Shown here: positions 1 to 10,279 of the stretch, piece by piece
Position numbering within the stretch: the stretch's first letter is position 1
Layout: each line of letters starts with the position of its first letter
Origin: Podarcis raffonei
Lineage: Eukaryota; Chordata; Lepidosauria; Squamata; Lacertidae
Direction of reading: 5' to 3'
NCBI RefSeq assembly: GCF_027172205.1
Contig: NC_070614.1
Location: 30,442,501 to 30,506,500, forward strand
DNA: 64,000 bases
The notes under the pieces: generated by a model
Seen by the model: only the letters and a program-made list of their open reading frames with translations
Databases searched by the model: none
Told to the model about the DNA's origin: nothing
Program-made: the position numbers and the translations under genes

Positions 1-1
1 G

Positions 2-241
2 GCCTTTTCCACCTGCTCTTCTCATCTCACTGTTGTTTCGGTTTTCTATGGATCTTTAATGTTTGTCTACATCTTACCAACAACTGGTAAATTCAAAGAA
101 CTAAATAAGGTTTTCTCCTTTTTGTACACAATCCTAACTCCAATAGCCAATCCCTTCATATACAGCCTAAGGAACAAAGATGTAAAGGACACCCTTAGAA
201 AAGCATTGTGCCAATTTGGGTTTTTTTCTTGTATTCATTGA
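2..241 (+). CDS. olfactory receptor, C-terminal part, cut by the window edge
   Basis: The window opens inside an OR coding exon. The visible 79 codons begin in the [12 protein letters not shown] motif at the start of TM6. They run through TM7 ([17 protein letters not shown]) to a stop after a short cysteine-containing tail (CSCIH). The protein and the 3' flank are nearly the same as those of the complete gene at 4175-5140, so this is its tandem neighbour. An AATAAA lies 18 bases after the stop (259-264). Nothing visible breaks the reading frame, but most of the gene lies outside the window, so whether it is intact cannot be judged. Confidence 0.9.
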   Translation, partial: AFSTCSSHLTVVSVFYGSLMFVYILPTTGKFKELNKVFSFLYTILTPIANPFIYSLRNKDVKDTLRKALCQFGFFSCIH

Positions 242-1165
242 TATCGGAGAATACCAGAAATAAAGACTGGTGTAACTGTTATTGAAGGTCACAGAGATCT
301 GTTATTCACGTCTGTGCGTTTCAATTACATGAATGGGTTTGAATCCAACTAAGTCATAGATACATTGAAATCCATGGACAAGACTAATTAAATCCATCAA
401 TTTTATTAGGTCTGTTACGATTGTAAGGGACAACCCATATCATATATTTAAGGTAGGTACATGTTTTTCCCCAAAGAACCTTGGGAACTGCATTTTTCCA
501 TTTACAGAGATACTATTTTCTGCATTTTTAACAAATACATTTCCCAGAATTTTCTGGCAGAAACCATGTGCTTTAAGTGTACTTTGGATGCGTTTTGAAT
601 GTTCGGTGTGGATCTGCTCTTAGATGGATACAAACCATGATGAATATGCCTCAACTCTTATTCTGCTGTTAATGGATACTGTCTATGTGCTGTTACATTT
701 TATATATCTCAAAAACCTTGTATATTGATTTACTGATTGTGTATATTATATATGATCACAATGTATTGAAAAATTGTATAAAATGCATTATACAATATTG
801 TATACCTTAAACAAGATAACTATTGACTGAATGGTTTTAAATAATCATATACCCATAAAATCACAATTTGACATTTATTTCAATACTTAGCAGCAGTTTT
901 AGACTGGATGCTGTCCACTTAGGATTACAGTAGTTGTTTTGTTCTAAAACCAAGGGCAACCATGTGATTCGTGTTGGAACAAGCTTTGATCACCTAGGTA
1001 AGGCCTCAGCATTGGCTTAAAATAGACTGAATGTCACTTCACTCTCCTCAACTGCTGTTAAAGAGCAATGCATTACTTTGTATTTTGTATTGTTTCTTTG
1101 TAAATATTTTAAGGCTGTTTCCAGTAAATCTTTGAAACGCATTCTTGTGGTGGAAAGCTATTATT
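242..1165. other. 3' flank of the edge OR; no gene seen
   Basis: AT-rich spacer. From about 1050 to 1160 it matches 5585-5690 downstream of the OR at 4175 (GCTGTTAAAGAGC..., CTTTGAAAC, TTCTTGTGGTGGA). This shows that OR plus 3' flank plus the following OR fragment were duplicated as one unit, about 4.6-4.9 kb apart. I see no other structure. Confidence 0.6.
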
Positions 1166-1260
1166 CTATTATTTATTTATTCATTTATTTATACCCTGTC
1201 TTTTTTCCTGATGGGACTCAAGGCATCTTATTAAAATGAGAACTGCTGAAAATATAAAAG
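1166..1260 (-). repeat. tail of a non-LTR retroelement, antisense, with TTTA-rich run
   Basis: The stretch has a TTTATTTATTTATACC run followed by a diverged form of CCGCCTTTT...GACTCAAGGCA. This looks like the reverse-complemented 3' end of a common squamate LINE or SINE; a better copy lies at 38,320-38,440. In the paralogous block at 5690-5850 the same position is occupied by an ATCT microsatellite. The family name is uncertain. Confidence 0.4.
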
Positions 1261-1405
1261 CTTAATTTTGTATGTCTCTTTAAAATGGGTTACTTGAAAA
1301 CAAAAATCTTTTGATATGTCATTTATATTACCCTATGAATTACAGTGATTTCAGCATCAAATATTCAAGTCTTTATTTTTTCTAGCTATCATCTGATTTA
1401 TTTAG

Positions 1406-1745
1406 ATGCAACTGAAAAGCAATAAGAAACAAGGAAATAAAACAGAGTCCATAACATTAATCCTCTTGTACTTTAATAATGAAGATATGTGAGTTTTATT
1501 TTCTATATTGTTTCTACCTATATAACCATAGATGGAAACATCCTCATTATTATTCTAATGATTCTTGATCAGCATCTTCACACACTCATGTACTTCTTCC
1601 TGGGAAATCTCTCCTGTCTGGAGACTTGCTATAGCTCAACTCTCATGCCAAAGATACTGGTCACTTTTCTGACTGGAGGCAAAACCATTTCTATCAATGG
1701 ATGCTTTGCACCACTATGTTTATTTGGGCTTCTTGCAACTTCAAA
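1406..1745 (+). pseudogene. olfactory receptor pseudogene, N-terminal third
   Basis: Starts with the TTTAG|ATGCAACTGAAAAG context shared by the intact genes at 12428 and 18129. It carries recognisable N-terminus, TM1, TM2 (HTLMYFFLGNLSCLETCYSS) and the start of TM3. The tryptophan codon before TM1 is TGA (1490-1492). A short deletion in TM1 shifts the frame. Homology ends near 1745, before the DRY region. It is a decayed relative of the family 11/6-like genes; a sister fragment lies at 6014-6284. Confidence 0.88.
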
Positions 1746-3097
1746 ATGCTGCAGAACCCCTCACAGAAGGAGCTGCCTCAGAACAATGGCATTCACCATA
1801 TAGCAACATCCCATGGGAAAGCATTAGTCATTAGCAACTGTGAGGAGCACCATCATCAGTGCCACTGGAAAGCCAAGCTAGTGTTCTAAAAGCTTATTTC
1901 TAATCCCTGAACAAAAAGTCCAAAATGGGTGTGCCATTTTTGCCACGTACAAAGGTGGAAACTAATTGGGTTGGATATGTTTTGGCTCATTCTTAATTAA
2001 ATTTCTGTGCTCAGAGAATGTATCTCTATCTATAGTTGGACATTTCTATTAATAATGTTTATATCCCACCCTTCATGAATATAGATAGCAGGTGATATTT
2101 GGCTTGAACAGTCATGTGAGCCCTCACCTGAAGTCTGAGGGCATACAGTCCAGAGATAGGTCTACCATGTTATTTTATATTTCTGTGAAAATTAGGCATA
2201 GTTATATTATGATAACATTGGTTCTCCTGGCTGGAGGGCTGCCATTTTAAATATGTGAGAGACATAATAAGATGATATCTGTTCATTCTTTCATCCTCAG
2301 TGTTTATGCTCTGCCTCTCTCTCTCCTACGTGACCAATAGTCTCCCTTGAATAGAAACTTCATTTGCAATCAGCAATGGCTCTTGGGGGCTTTTGTGTTC
2401 TGCTTGGCTTTCCCCACTGAGAATAAAAAAATAATGCAACTAACCTGGAATATGAGAGAGAATATGTCTGTTAGACTGTGCATTTACAAATATAAATACA
2501 AATGAATATATTCAGTGTTTCGTAGCCTTCTTATTAATAGTTTGGACATATCAATGGGTAAGCCAGAAAGACATCACCTGGACTTACAACTATCATGAAA
2601 GAAAGAACCTTCTAGAAATGGATGTGAAAAAGCAGGTACACTCAGATTTTAGGTAAATTGCTTAAAGTAGATTTTTAAAAATTCTACTCCTTCCAGTGAT
2701 TTTTGACTCATTTAGGATCTTATTGAAGATTCCTCAGTGGGAACAATCTTTAATGAGAAGAGCAGCAATGTTTGTCATGTTTTCCTGAAATCCAGCTGTC
2801 CCCATTATGACTGCTCTTCCCTGAAATGCACCCCATGTCCTCCCATGAATATCATGCTTTCATAATTCTTATTTTGATTCTATTATGTTTTCCACTGTTT
2901 ATGAGAAGGGAACTCAATTATGCATTTTAAAAAAAATACCAAACAACATTGTTCAAAAGATGGATACGGTATCTGACATGAACATTTATGTTTTGGATTG
3001 GTGTTGACTAATTCCGTAAGAGTCCTTGACTCAGTATATTATTTGTTAGTTGTAGAAGACATGACTCCCTTTCTGCAGCCAATATAAAACCATTTAT
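1746..3097. other. spacer; no gene recognised
   Basis: AT-rich DNA separating two OR fragments. I see no open frame with family character, no clear repeat ends and no tRNA-like fold. It may hold the decayed middle of an OR unit, but nothing readable remains. Confidence 0.4.
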
Positions 3098-3292
3098 TTT
3101 GCAGTTTTGCACCCATGGTGAAACGTCCTTGCCATTACACCTGGGTAATTGAAACTGCAGCACCAGCCTCAGGAATTCTGTCTATTTTTCTTGAAACTGT
3201 GATACCTTTTATTTTCGACAGCAGCACAGACCTGAAAATCCCATCCATGGCAAAAGATACTATCTACCTGCTCTTTTCAACACACTGCAGGT
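3098..3292 (+). pseudogene. olfactory receptor relic, ECL2-TM6 segment only
   Basis: Bases here align with the segment of the gene at 4175 that runs from FTPVVRLSC through VIETAA, TM5 and LKIPSM to FSTCSSH. Clear shared words are GTAATTGAAACTGCAGCA, GGAATTCT, and CTGAAAATCCCATCCATGG. Several small length changes disrupt the frame, and both ends of the gene are absent. It is the most decayed OR remnant in the window. Confidence 0.75.
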
Positions 3293-3443
3293 TAGATTTC
3301 TAGTTTAAAGGAACCGAGGCTATGATTTTTTTTAAAAAAGGAGGGGATAATAATCAACAGCCAAAACATTTAGACTAACATTGGCTCAAAACTTCTATCA
3401 TGAATCTTCCTTACATTGCACACACCTCCTTTTTCTTTTACAC

Positions 3444-3581
3444 CACGCATAGGCAAACTCTGGCCCCCCAGATGTTTTGGAACTACAATTTCCATCATAC
3501 CTAGCTAACAAGACCAGTGGTCAGGGGTGATGGGAATTGTAGTTCCAAAACATGTGGAGGGCCGGAGTTTGCCTATGCCTG
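3444..3581. mobile_element. hAT-type MITE with perfect 8-bp target duplication
   Basis: A near-palindromic element of 138 bp. The ends are inverted: CACGCATAGGCAAACTC on the left and GAGTTTGCCTATGCCTG on the right. Internally it has the mirrored words CAGATGTTTTGGAACTACAA and TTGTAGTTCCAAAACAT. It is flanked on both sides by TTTTACAC (3436-3443 and 3582-3589). An 8-bp duplication with CA...TG ends fits the hAT superfamily. It is non-coding, so it would have moved only with help from an autonomous relative. Confidence 0.85.
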
Positions 3582-3589
3582 TTTTACAC

Positions 3590-4174
3590 CTTACACCCAT
3601 CCAACTTATCTATATTTCCTATGAAGTGCACACCTGTTTCCACATGTCTTAAGTTGCTTCTAGATGACTTAGAACCAAGAGTCATTAGAACCAAGGGTCA
3701 TTGCACAAAGTTTGCAGAGAGGATAGACAGCATCAGGGAAGTTACACAATGTTGCAATTGTTATTCCACATATTTAAGAGCAGTTCCCCTTATTGTGGAT
3801 TTGTGGGGAGCCAGATATGTTGCACAACAGCACAAGCCATTCTTTCTTTTTTACTTTTGCACCCTGAATTTGCCAGTCAGTGATTGAATCCTACCCCCAA
3901 ATAATGGCAGTTTGAAAGTGCCCATCTTCGGACTCAATAATTTTCTGCAGATTTTCTGCAGCCCATGAGAAGTGAACAAACATATTACATAGCAACTTGT
4001 CAAGAGATGCAGCAAAACCAATGCAAGTGCTGATTTAAAATGGCCCTGCTCAAAAAGACATGTATATGGCACAATGGTGTATGTGTGTTGTGTGATGGTT
4101 GCTTAATTCTTGTGTGGGGATGGGGGTGGAAACCTATTTTTTCAATTACTCAGTATATTACTTCCTATCTATAG
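3590..4174. other. 5' spacer of the OR at 4175
   Basis: Contains no OR-like frame. It ends in TATCTATAG directly before the ATG, an acceptor-like AG in the same place as in the other family 11/6-like genes. The conserved upstream exon block found before six other genes was not recognised here. Confidence 0.4.
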
Positions 4175-5140
4175 ATGCAGCATTTGAAAAACTCAGAATG
4201 GCAAAACGTAACAGGTATCACCGAAATCATTCTCCTGGGATTTAGGAATGTTGAGAACTTGAATATACTCCTCTTTTTGTTATTTCTAGTCATCTATATT
4301 GTGACTCTGTCTGGTAATCTCCTCATAGTTGCACTTGTCATGGCTGAGCAGCACCTTCACACTCCCATGTATTTCTTTCTGTCAAATTTGTCCTTCGTGG
4401 AGATATGCTACACCTCAACTATCTTACCCAGAATGCTGAACAGTTTTCTTACAGGGGACAAAACCATTTCTTTTGTGGGCTGCATCCTACAGATGCATAT
4501 ATTTTCCACCTTGGGAGCTACTGAATGTTACCTCTTGGCAGTGATGTCATATGATCGCTACCTAGCCATATGTAGACCATTGCATTATGTCACGCTTATG
4601 GACAACAGAACATGCATCCTGCTGGTTTCAGTATCCTGGTTAATTGGGTCGCTGCTTATAACCATCTTAACATCTTTGTTGACCCAGCTCACTTTCTGCA
4701 GTCAATATCAAATTGACCATTTCTTTTGTGATTTTACACCTGTAGTAAGACTGTCTTGCAGTGATACCCGGGTTATTGAAACTGCAGCATTCATAACATC
4801 ATCCATTGGAATTCTACCCACATTTCTCATAACTGTAACATCTTACATTTTTATCATCAGTACAATCCTAAAAATCCCATCTATGACTGGGAGGCAAAAG
4901 GCCTTTTCCACTTGCTCTTCTCATCTCACTGTTGTTTCGGTTTTCTATGGATCTTTAACATTTGTCTACATCTTACCAACAAGTGGTAAATTCAAAGATC
5001 TAAATAAGGTTTTCTCCTTCTTGTACACAATCCTAACTCCAATGGCTAATCCCTTCATATACAGCCTAAGGAACAAAGATGTAAAGGATATTCTTAGAAA
5101 AGCATTGTGCCAATTTGGGTTTTGTTCTTGTATTCATTGA
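4175..5140 (+). CDS. olfactory receptor, class II, family 11/6-like
   Basis: Complete 321-residue seven-TM odorant receptor. Visible marks: N-glycosylation site NVT (11-13); SGN in TM1; HTPMYFFLSNLSFVEICY (62-79) across ICL1-TM2; Cys103, which pairs with ECL2; MSYDRYLAIC (124-133) at TM3-ICL2; ECL2 cysteines 175, 185 and 195; SY in TM5; [13 protein letters not shown] in TM6; and the TM7 motif ending NPFIYSLRN. The ATG follows an acceptor-like AG immediately and gives the usual N-terminus. The short tail FGFCSCIH is shared with the edge gene. It is more diverged from the genes at 9018-34117 than they are from each other. Family 11/6 is from recalled motifs, so a neighbouring family is possible. 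Confidence 0.96.
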   Translation: MQHLKNSEWQNVTGITEIILLGFRNVENLNILLFLLFLVIYIVTLSGNLLIVALVMAEQHLHTPMYFFLSNLSFVEICYTSTILPRMLNSFLTGDKTISFVGCILQMHIFSTLGATECYLLAVMSYDRYLAICRPLHYVTLMDNRTCILLVSVSWLIGSLLITILTSLLTQLTFCSQYQIDHFFCDFTPVVRLSCSDTRVIETAAFITSSIGILPTFLITVTSYIFIISTILKIPSMTGRQKAFSTCSSHLTVVSVFYGSLTFVYILPTSGKFKDLNKVFSFLYTILTPMANPFIYSLRNKDVKDILRKALCQFGFCSCIH

Positions 5141-5690
5141 TATCGGAAAATACCAGAAATAAGCACTGGTGCAACTGCTGTTTGGACATTGTGGATGCCA
5201 ATCCCCTCCCTGCATCACCCTAATTCAATACTGTTGCTTGGATTAGTAAAGTTGCTGTTGACTTGAATTCTCAGAAGATCGTTCAATTGGTTGATCTGTA
5301 ACCAATCCAAGTCTGAGTTGTTTCTATTTCCTCTCAGTTTTTAGTATGCTACTATATTGTCTTCATTGTAAAAATGGTTTAAGGTGTAAGTTTAATACAC
5401 ATAAAATGCATTTTTTGTAGGCATTGTGTTTGAAAACATTTTACAAGAAAAGTTTGCATTAGGCACAAGTGGCTAAGCTCTGATGCTGATGGAAGCAAGT
5501 TGCTTAGGATCTATCTGGCACTAGAAAAAGGAAAGTTTTTGGAACTGTATGAAGGACTTAAAAGAAGATGGGTCCACATTGCTTGCTGTTAAAGAGCTAT
5601 GTGTTACTTTGTATTTTGTTATGTTTCTTTGTAAATATTATAAGGCTGTATCCAGTAAAGCTTTGAAACCCATTCTTGTGGTGGAGAGCT
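5141..5690. other. 3' flank of OR 4175, paralogous to 242-1165
   Basis: Shares the stop-proximal TATCGGA...AATACCAGAAATAA and the later CTTTGTAAATATT...CCAGTAAAG block with the flank of the edge gene, with an indel of several hundred bases between. The AATAAA of the first copy reads AATAAG here. No gene seen. Confidence 0.55.
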
Positions 5691-5696
5691 ATTAAT

Positions 5697-5786
5697 ATCT
5701 ATCTATATCTATATCTATCTATCTATCTATCTATCTATCATCTATCATCTATCATCTATCATCTATCTATCTATCATCTATCTATC

Positions 5787-5817
<31 letters not shown>

Positions 5818-5826
5818 CATCATCTC
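5697..5826 (+). repeat. (ATCT)n microsatellite
   Basis: About 130 bases of ATCT repeats broken by ATC and ATATCT variants. In the paralogous copy near 1166-1200 the same spot carries a short TTTA/ATTT run, so the array expanded after the unit was duplicated. Confidence 0.95.
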
Positions 5827-6013
5827 CCATCTTTTTCCCTGACAGGAAAAAAGTAGTGCTAAAAGTATCAAAGCATATTTTTGTATGTATCTTTAAAATG
5901 GGTCATATGCAAACCACAATCATTTGATATGTCCTTGATATTACCTTCCAAAGTGACTTCAGCATCATATATTCAAGTCTATTTTTTTTCTAGATTCTGT
6001 ATGATTTATTTAG

Positions 6014-6284
6014 ATGCAACTGAAAAGCAATGAGAAACAGCGAAATCAATCAAAGCCCATAAATTTCATTCTTATAGTTGAATAATGAAGATATTTGGGT
6101 TTTGTTTTCTATATTGTTTCTACATATCTAACTTGCAACCATGGCTGGAAACATCTTTATTATTATTCTAGTAATTCTTGATCAGTATTTATACACACCC
6201 ATGTATTATTTCCAAGAATTATATCCTGGCTGGAGACTTGCTACAGCTCAACCATCATGCCAAGGATGGCAGTAAGTTTTCTTT
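6014..6284 (+). pseudogene. olfactory receptor pseudogene, N-terminal fragment
   Basis: Begins at TTTAG|ATGCAACTGAAAAGC and follows the N-terminus, TM1 and TM2 of the neighbouring genes (CATGGCTGGAAACAT, CTTGATCAG, ACACCCATGTATT, CTTGCTACAGCTCAACCATCATGCC). Homology stops after AGTTTTCT near 6284. An in-frame TGA (TTGAATAATGAAG for GACTTTAATAATGAAG) and length changes in TM1 and TM2 destroy it. It is the sister of the fragment at 1406-1745, and both lie downstream of a 4175-type gene. Confidence 0.88.
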
Positions 6285-6949
6285 AAGAATCAAGCAGGAG
6301 TAATGTGAAACAAAGCTGTCCCTCCTACTCTGCCTCTGTACTGTTTTGTGCTGAGCCACTTCTTGATAACTGTTCCATTTGTCTGCCGTATGGGTCACTG
6401 AGTTTCTCTCACTTTCTGATCTCCTAACTCATTTACTTAGCTCTTCCTCATCCAGCCAGTCCCTGACACAAAGATTCAAATGGAACAAAGTTGTATGTCC
6501 ATATTTAGCCAGCGAATGGCCATGTGACTTTATGATGTAGTATTTCATCTATCCTCCAATTTGGTGGCTTTCTTTTTGCCATGGCAAAGACCAAACTAAC
6601 TAGTAATCAAGTAAAAAGCATGGAAATAAAATCAATAAGACTACAAATAAAAACCAACACTACTAGATATAAACTAGTCCTAATGGAGAGAGAATGAAAT
6701 TTCTAATTGGCATGGTGCAGCCCTGGAAGTCTCACTATGCTAGCCTAGAAGAATCATTCATGTCATATAAACCAGTATTCCAATTTATATTATGGAGAAT
6801 GAAATGGGCAGATATCACTTAGTCAGAATACAGAATCTTGGCTTTGGATAACCCAGAAAGGTTTTTATAAATTATGATTTCTAACAGATATTTATTTTTT
6901 GGTAGTATGCATATTTATGGATTTCTAAACTGTCCTTGAGCTTAAGATA
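6285..6949. other. spacer; no gene recognised
   Basis: AT-rich sequence after the truncated OR fragment. I see no coding or RNA signal. OR homology of the fragment ends abruptly at its left border, which suggests a deletion or insertion junction near 6285. Confidence 0.4.
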
Positions 6950-7408
6950 TCACAGGGTTCCCTTGAGTTAAACAAATCCATCAGGGATTTGCCAGGAAGG
7001 AAGTTATGGATATAGTGTTAGGAGAACCACTAATTTCCCTTATGATTTAGGCACTGACTTTTCTGTGTCGATTTCCCATTGAGATTTTGCAAGCCGATTA
7101 ATAGATTTGGATGCTTACATAAACTATAGAATGGTTGCATCTTGCAAGAGCTGACAAATATCAAGAAGAGATGCATCAAAATTTTCAGTGCAGCATCAGA
7201 TTTTCAAGACTTCAGGGAAATCCTCCAGATGTATACTTGAAACTACTAGATACAGAACAGTTGCTAACAAGACATACATTCAAGATCTGACATGTGTTGG
7301 TCGTGCAGAAATGATGCTTGTGCAATTTTTCCCGTGAGACACATTTTGGTGTAATGCAGAGGGGGAAACCCATAATTCTTCAAGAATCCGGTTTGTTCTG
7401 GCTTTAAG
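6950..7408 (+). promoter_or_regulatory. putative OR promoter and noncoding first exon (for 9018)
   Basis: First of six related blocks, one upstream of each gene at 9018, 12428, 18129, 23405, 28777 and 33170. Shared parts in order: CAACAAATCCATCAG...GATTT; TTTCCCTTATGATT (near 7035); GAGATTTT with a following AT-rich stretch (CATAAACTATAGA); a segment of about 250 bases; and TTCTGGCTTTAAG|GTAAGG at 7397-7414. The last is a good splice donor after base 7408. The implied intron 7409-9017 ends in CCCCCAG before the ATG. The TTTCCC motif could be an O/E (EBF)-type half site; that is inference. Confidence 0.6.
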
Positions 7409-7689
7409 GTAAGGAGCACAGTCAACTATTTAAGCGCAATCCTATAATGTGTCTCATGAATAGTAAATTCAACTAATTTCACTGGCGCTTACTCTCAGTT
7501 AAGCCAATATAGGATTTCAGCTTCCCTCCCTTCAAAATAGCTCTGAGAAATGAAAGCAAACAAATAGCTGGGAGTACTTACCATGTGGCTCTAATATTTG
7601 GCCCCTGGGAGGCATAGTTAAAATATTTTAATATTATATCATATTTTAACATACAAGACACATAGAGTTTAAATATATGGTTGGGAAAG

Positions 7690-8800
7690 GGTGTACCAGA
7701 ACTGTGCAGGATCAGAACCCCCCACTTACCAGTTTTTAAGCAAGGGGATCTAATTCTGCTCCTTTGTGAGCAGATTCCCTGTATGGAAGGGAAACTGCTC
7801 ATAAAAGAAAAGCAACCAGTACTGAACAGCTTCAGATTTCCTGGTTGAGAGTTGTTAAATGAGAAGATCCAATTCTGTGCAGTGCTGCTTCAAGGGTCAG
7901 CAAGATGTAGAGGCCTGGCAGGAAAAGTTAGAGGTTGGGAAAGAAAGGCATCCACCTGCACCCATACCTTGTCCCTTGAAGATGCAGCTGCCCAGTAGGT
8001 CCCTCCATTTTATGCTTCCTCCTCCTCCTTTCTCATGCCTGCCTCTCCTTCCTGCCTGAATTCTCACACCCTGCTGTTCAGGTTTTAATTTAAGAAGCCC
8101 AGGCAACTCTTTCACCATGAACCTGAATATGTCCAATCAGCTGCAATCTTTGGCTCCCAGATAGAGCCAATTTGCCTTGGGTCAACCTGGAAACCACTTA
8201 CCCCTGCTGCATTTAACAAAGAGTCAACATACAGCTTAAAAATGCAGTTGGAAATGAAAGCACCAGCACTGTGAAGGATCAGATTCTCCTGCTTCCCAGC
8301 TTCCCAGCTATTAAGCAGGAGGAGCCAATCATGTATGGTGCTGTTCTTTCACAAGCAGCTTCCCTACAAGCAAGACAAGCCTCTCACAAAAAACCTAGTG
8401 ATCAGCACTGTGCGAGGTAAAGAATTTCCTGGTTAAGAGCTCATAACAGAGAGAGTTTGATCCTGTGCTATGCCACTTTAGAAGGCAGGAAGGAGGAGAG
8501 GCCAAGCAGGAAGAAGGAGAAATCCATCAACCTGTCCACCTCACACAGATACATTCTCTGTCAAAAATGTAGCTGCCAAATGGGTTTTCTGCTCTTTCTC
8601 CTTTTTCTGCCTCATGACAGTCTCTCTTTCCTGCCTGAAACTCCACTCCCTGACAGCCCAGGACAAAGGGATCCACAGTTTCCCCAACCCAACTCAACTG
8701 AAGCCTGGATCTCTACAAATAGGTCTTATTTAGCTCCGGATTTAAATTTCAGTCCAATCCTTTGCACAGCCCTAGCCATTACCATTGTAATTCAATTTGT
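7690..8800 (+). repeat. diverged direct repeat, two copies of about 575 bp
   Basis: Two ordered copies, about 7690-8265 and 8266-8800. Pairs of related words recur at a spacing of 570-580 bases: GTGCAGGATCAGA with GTGAAGGATCAGA; GATTTCCTGGTTGAGAG with AATTTCCTGGTTAAGAG; GATGCAGCTGCCCAGTAGG with AATGTAGCTGCCAAATGGG; and CTTCCTGCCTGAATTCTCAC with TTCCTGCCTGAAACTCCAC. The open frames here are not conserved between copies, so I do not call a gene. The origin is unknown; it lies in the inferred intron upstream of the OR at 9018. Confidence 0.65.
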
Positions 8801-8831
8801 TTTTCACTTAATGTGAACACTCTGTCATATA

Positions 8832-8964
8832 CAGTGCTATTTGTTCTAGAAAAAGAGGTGCCAAAACCATGAATGTCTCCCTTGCTCTCTTATAATGGCA
8901 ATGGTGACCACCTAAGAGGGGCCGGAACTGAGTTCCACTGACTTCTGGTTGACAAAACCCCCTG
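8832..8964. mobile_element. hAT-type MITE, 133 bp, with 8-bp target duplication
   Basis: Left end CAGTGCTATTTG, right end ACAAAACCCCCTG (inverted, CAG...CTG). It is flanked by GTCATATA on both sides (8824-8831 and 8965-8972). The interior carries the related words AAAGAGGTGCCAAAAC and GAGGGGCCGGAACTG. The 8-bp duplication and the ends indicate hAT. It sits only about 50 bases before the start codon of the OR at 9018, next to its C-rich acceptor tract. Confidence 0.8.
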
Positions 8965-9017
8965 GTCATATATACATGTCAATGTTTTTCTCAATATTGT
9001 CTGTCCCCCCCCCCCAG

Positions 9018-9971
9018 ATGTCAATAAAGAGCAACGAGGAAGATGGAAATCAAACAGAGCCCATAACATTCATCCTCTTGGACTTTAATAATGAAGATCT
9101 GCAGGTTTTATTTTCTGTGTTGTTTCTACCTATCTACCTTGTGACCATGGCTGGAAACATCCTCATTATTCTATTAGTGGTGAATAATCAGCACCTCCAC
9201 ACACCCATGTATTTCTTCCTAGGAAATCTCTCCTGCCTGGAGACTTGCTATAGCTCAGCCATCATGCCGAGGATGCTGGTCAGTTTTCTGACTGGAGACA
9301 GAACCATTTCTGTTCATGGATGCTTTGCACAGCTGTATTTCTTTGGGTGTCTTGCTGGAACAGAATGTTACTTCCTAGCAGTAATGTCATATGATCGGTA
9401 TTTAGCAATTTGCAAGCCACTGCATTATGTAATGCTCATGAATGGAAGAATTTGCATCATGCTTATTGTTGGATCATGGGTCAGTGGATCATTGGGTATT
9501 AGTGTCCTAATATATTTGGTATCTCAGCTGAGATTCTGTGGGCCCAACAAAATCAACCATTTTTTCTGTGATTTCACCCCCATGGTAAGACTTTCCTGCA
9601 ATGAGACAGATTTGGTTGAACAGACAGCCTTCATTGTCTCCTCTTTAGCCACACTACCTCCTCTTCTAATAACTGTGTCATCTTATGTGAGCATTATCAA
9701 AAGTATTTTAAGAATCCCATCCACCATTGGTAAACAAAAGGCATTCTCTACATGCTCCTCTCACCTGACGGTGGTTGCTTGCTTCTATGGCTCCCTGATG
9801 ATAGTCTATGTCTTACCAAACATGAGTTCCTTGATTGACCTGAAGAAACTATTATCTTTGTTATACACTATGCTCACCCCTCTGGTCAATCCCCTTGTGT
9901 ACAGTCTGAGGAACAAAGAAGTAAAAGATGCAGCAAAGAAAACTTTCAAGCTGTTTCAGAGAGCTCACTAA
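9018..9971 (+). CDS. olfactory receptor, class II, family 11/6-like
   Basis: Complete OR of 317 residues. I take the ATG at 9018, not the upstream in-frame ATG at 8949. The 9018 ATG follows an acceptor-like CCCCCAG exactly as in the paralogs, and the upstream 23 codons run through the polyC tract and the end of the MITE. Marks: NQT glycosylation site near residue 11; AGN in TM1; HTPMYFFLGNLSCLETCYSS; conserved Cys in ECL1/TM3; MSYDRYLAICKPLHY; ECL2 [31 protein letters not shown]; and NPLVYSLRNKEVKDAAKK. Its closest relatives are the genes at 12428 and 18129. No defect seen. Confidence 0.97.
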   Translation: MSIKSNEEDGNQTEPITFILLDFNNEDLQVLFSVLFLPIYLVTMAGNILIILLVVNNQHLHTPMYFFLGNLSCLETCYSSAIMPRMLVSFLTGDRTISVHGCFAQLYFFGCLAGTECYFLAVMSYDRYLAICKPLHYVMLMNGRICIMLIVGSWVSGSLGISVLIYLVSQLRFCGPNKINHFFCDFTPMVRLSCNETDLVEQTAFIVSSLATLPPLLITVSSYVSIIKSILRIPSTIGKQKAFSTCSSHLTVVACFYGSLMIVYVLPNMSSLIDLKKLLSLLYTMLTPLVNPLVYSLRNKEVKDAAKKTFKLFQRAH

Positions 9972-10279
9972 ATTTCTGGTAAAAATGTGGAGGAGACCAC
10001 TAGTGCTATTGGCTTTATGATGTCAATGTTTTACTGGGACTGATTCTGATTAATTAACATATTTTGCCCCTGACTTCTTTATCAAAGCAGGAGTTCAACC
10101 TTGTATGAATATATAGCTTAGCTTCATATTGGTATTGAGTCCAGCATCAAGAGAAAGGATTATAGAAATAATCCTTTGGTTTATTCTTGTGGTTTATCCT
10201 TGTGGTTGTGATTTACAACAAGAGAAACCTCGCAGTGCATCATAAAACTACCTAAAAAGAAAAGAGGAATCTGAATCAT
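9972..10279. other. 3' flank of OR 9018
   Basis: Diverged version of the 3' flank seen after 12428 and 19082 (TATTTTGCC, TATCAA, CATATTGGT...TTGA). It ends at a SINE. No gene seen. Confidence 0.45.

Noticed and set aside
5676-5927. 83-codon frame over the ATCT array
   Set aside because: Translation of a microsatellite; repetitive Ile/Tyr/Leu/Ser peptide without family character.
7859-8816. Open frames in the diverged direct repeat
   Set aside because: The two copies do not share a reading frame and the predicted peptides are unlike each other; no coding signal.
8949-9017. In-frame upstream ATG extending OR 9018 by 23 codons
   Set aside because: The extension runs through the MITE end and a polyC tract, is absent from all paralogs, and would lie in the inferred intron.
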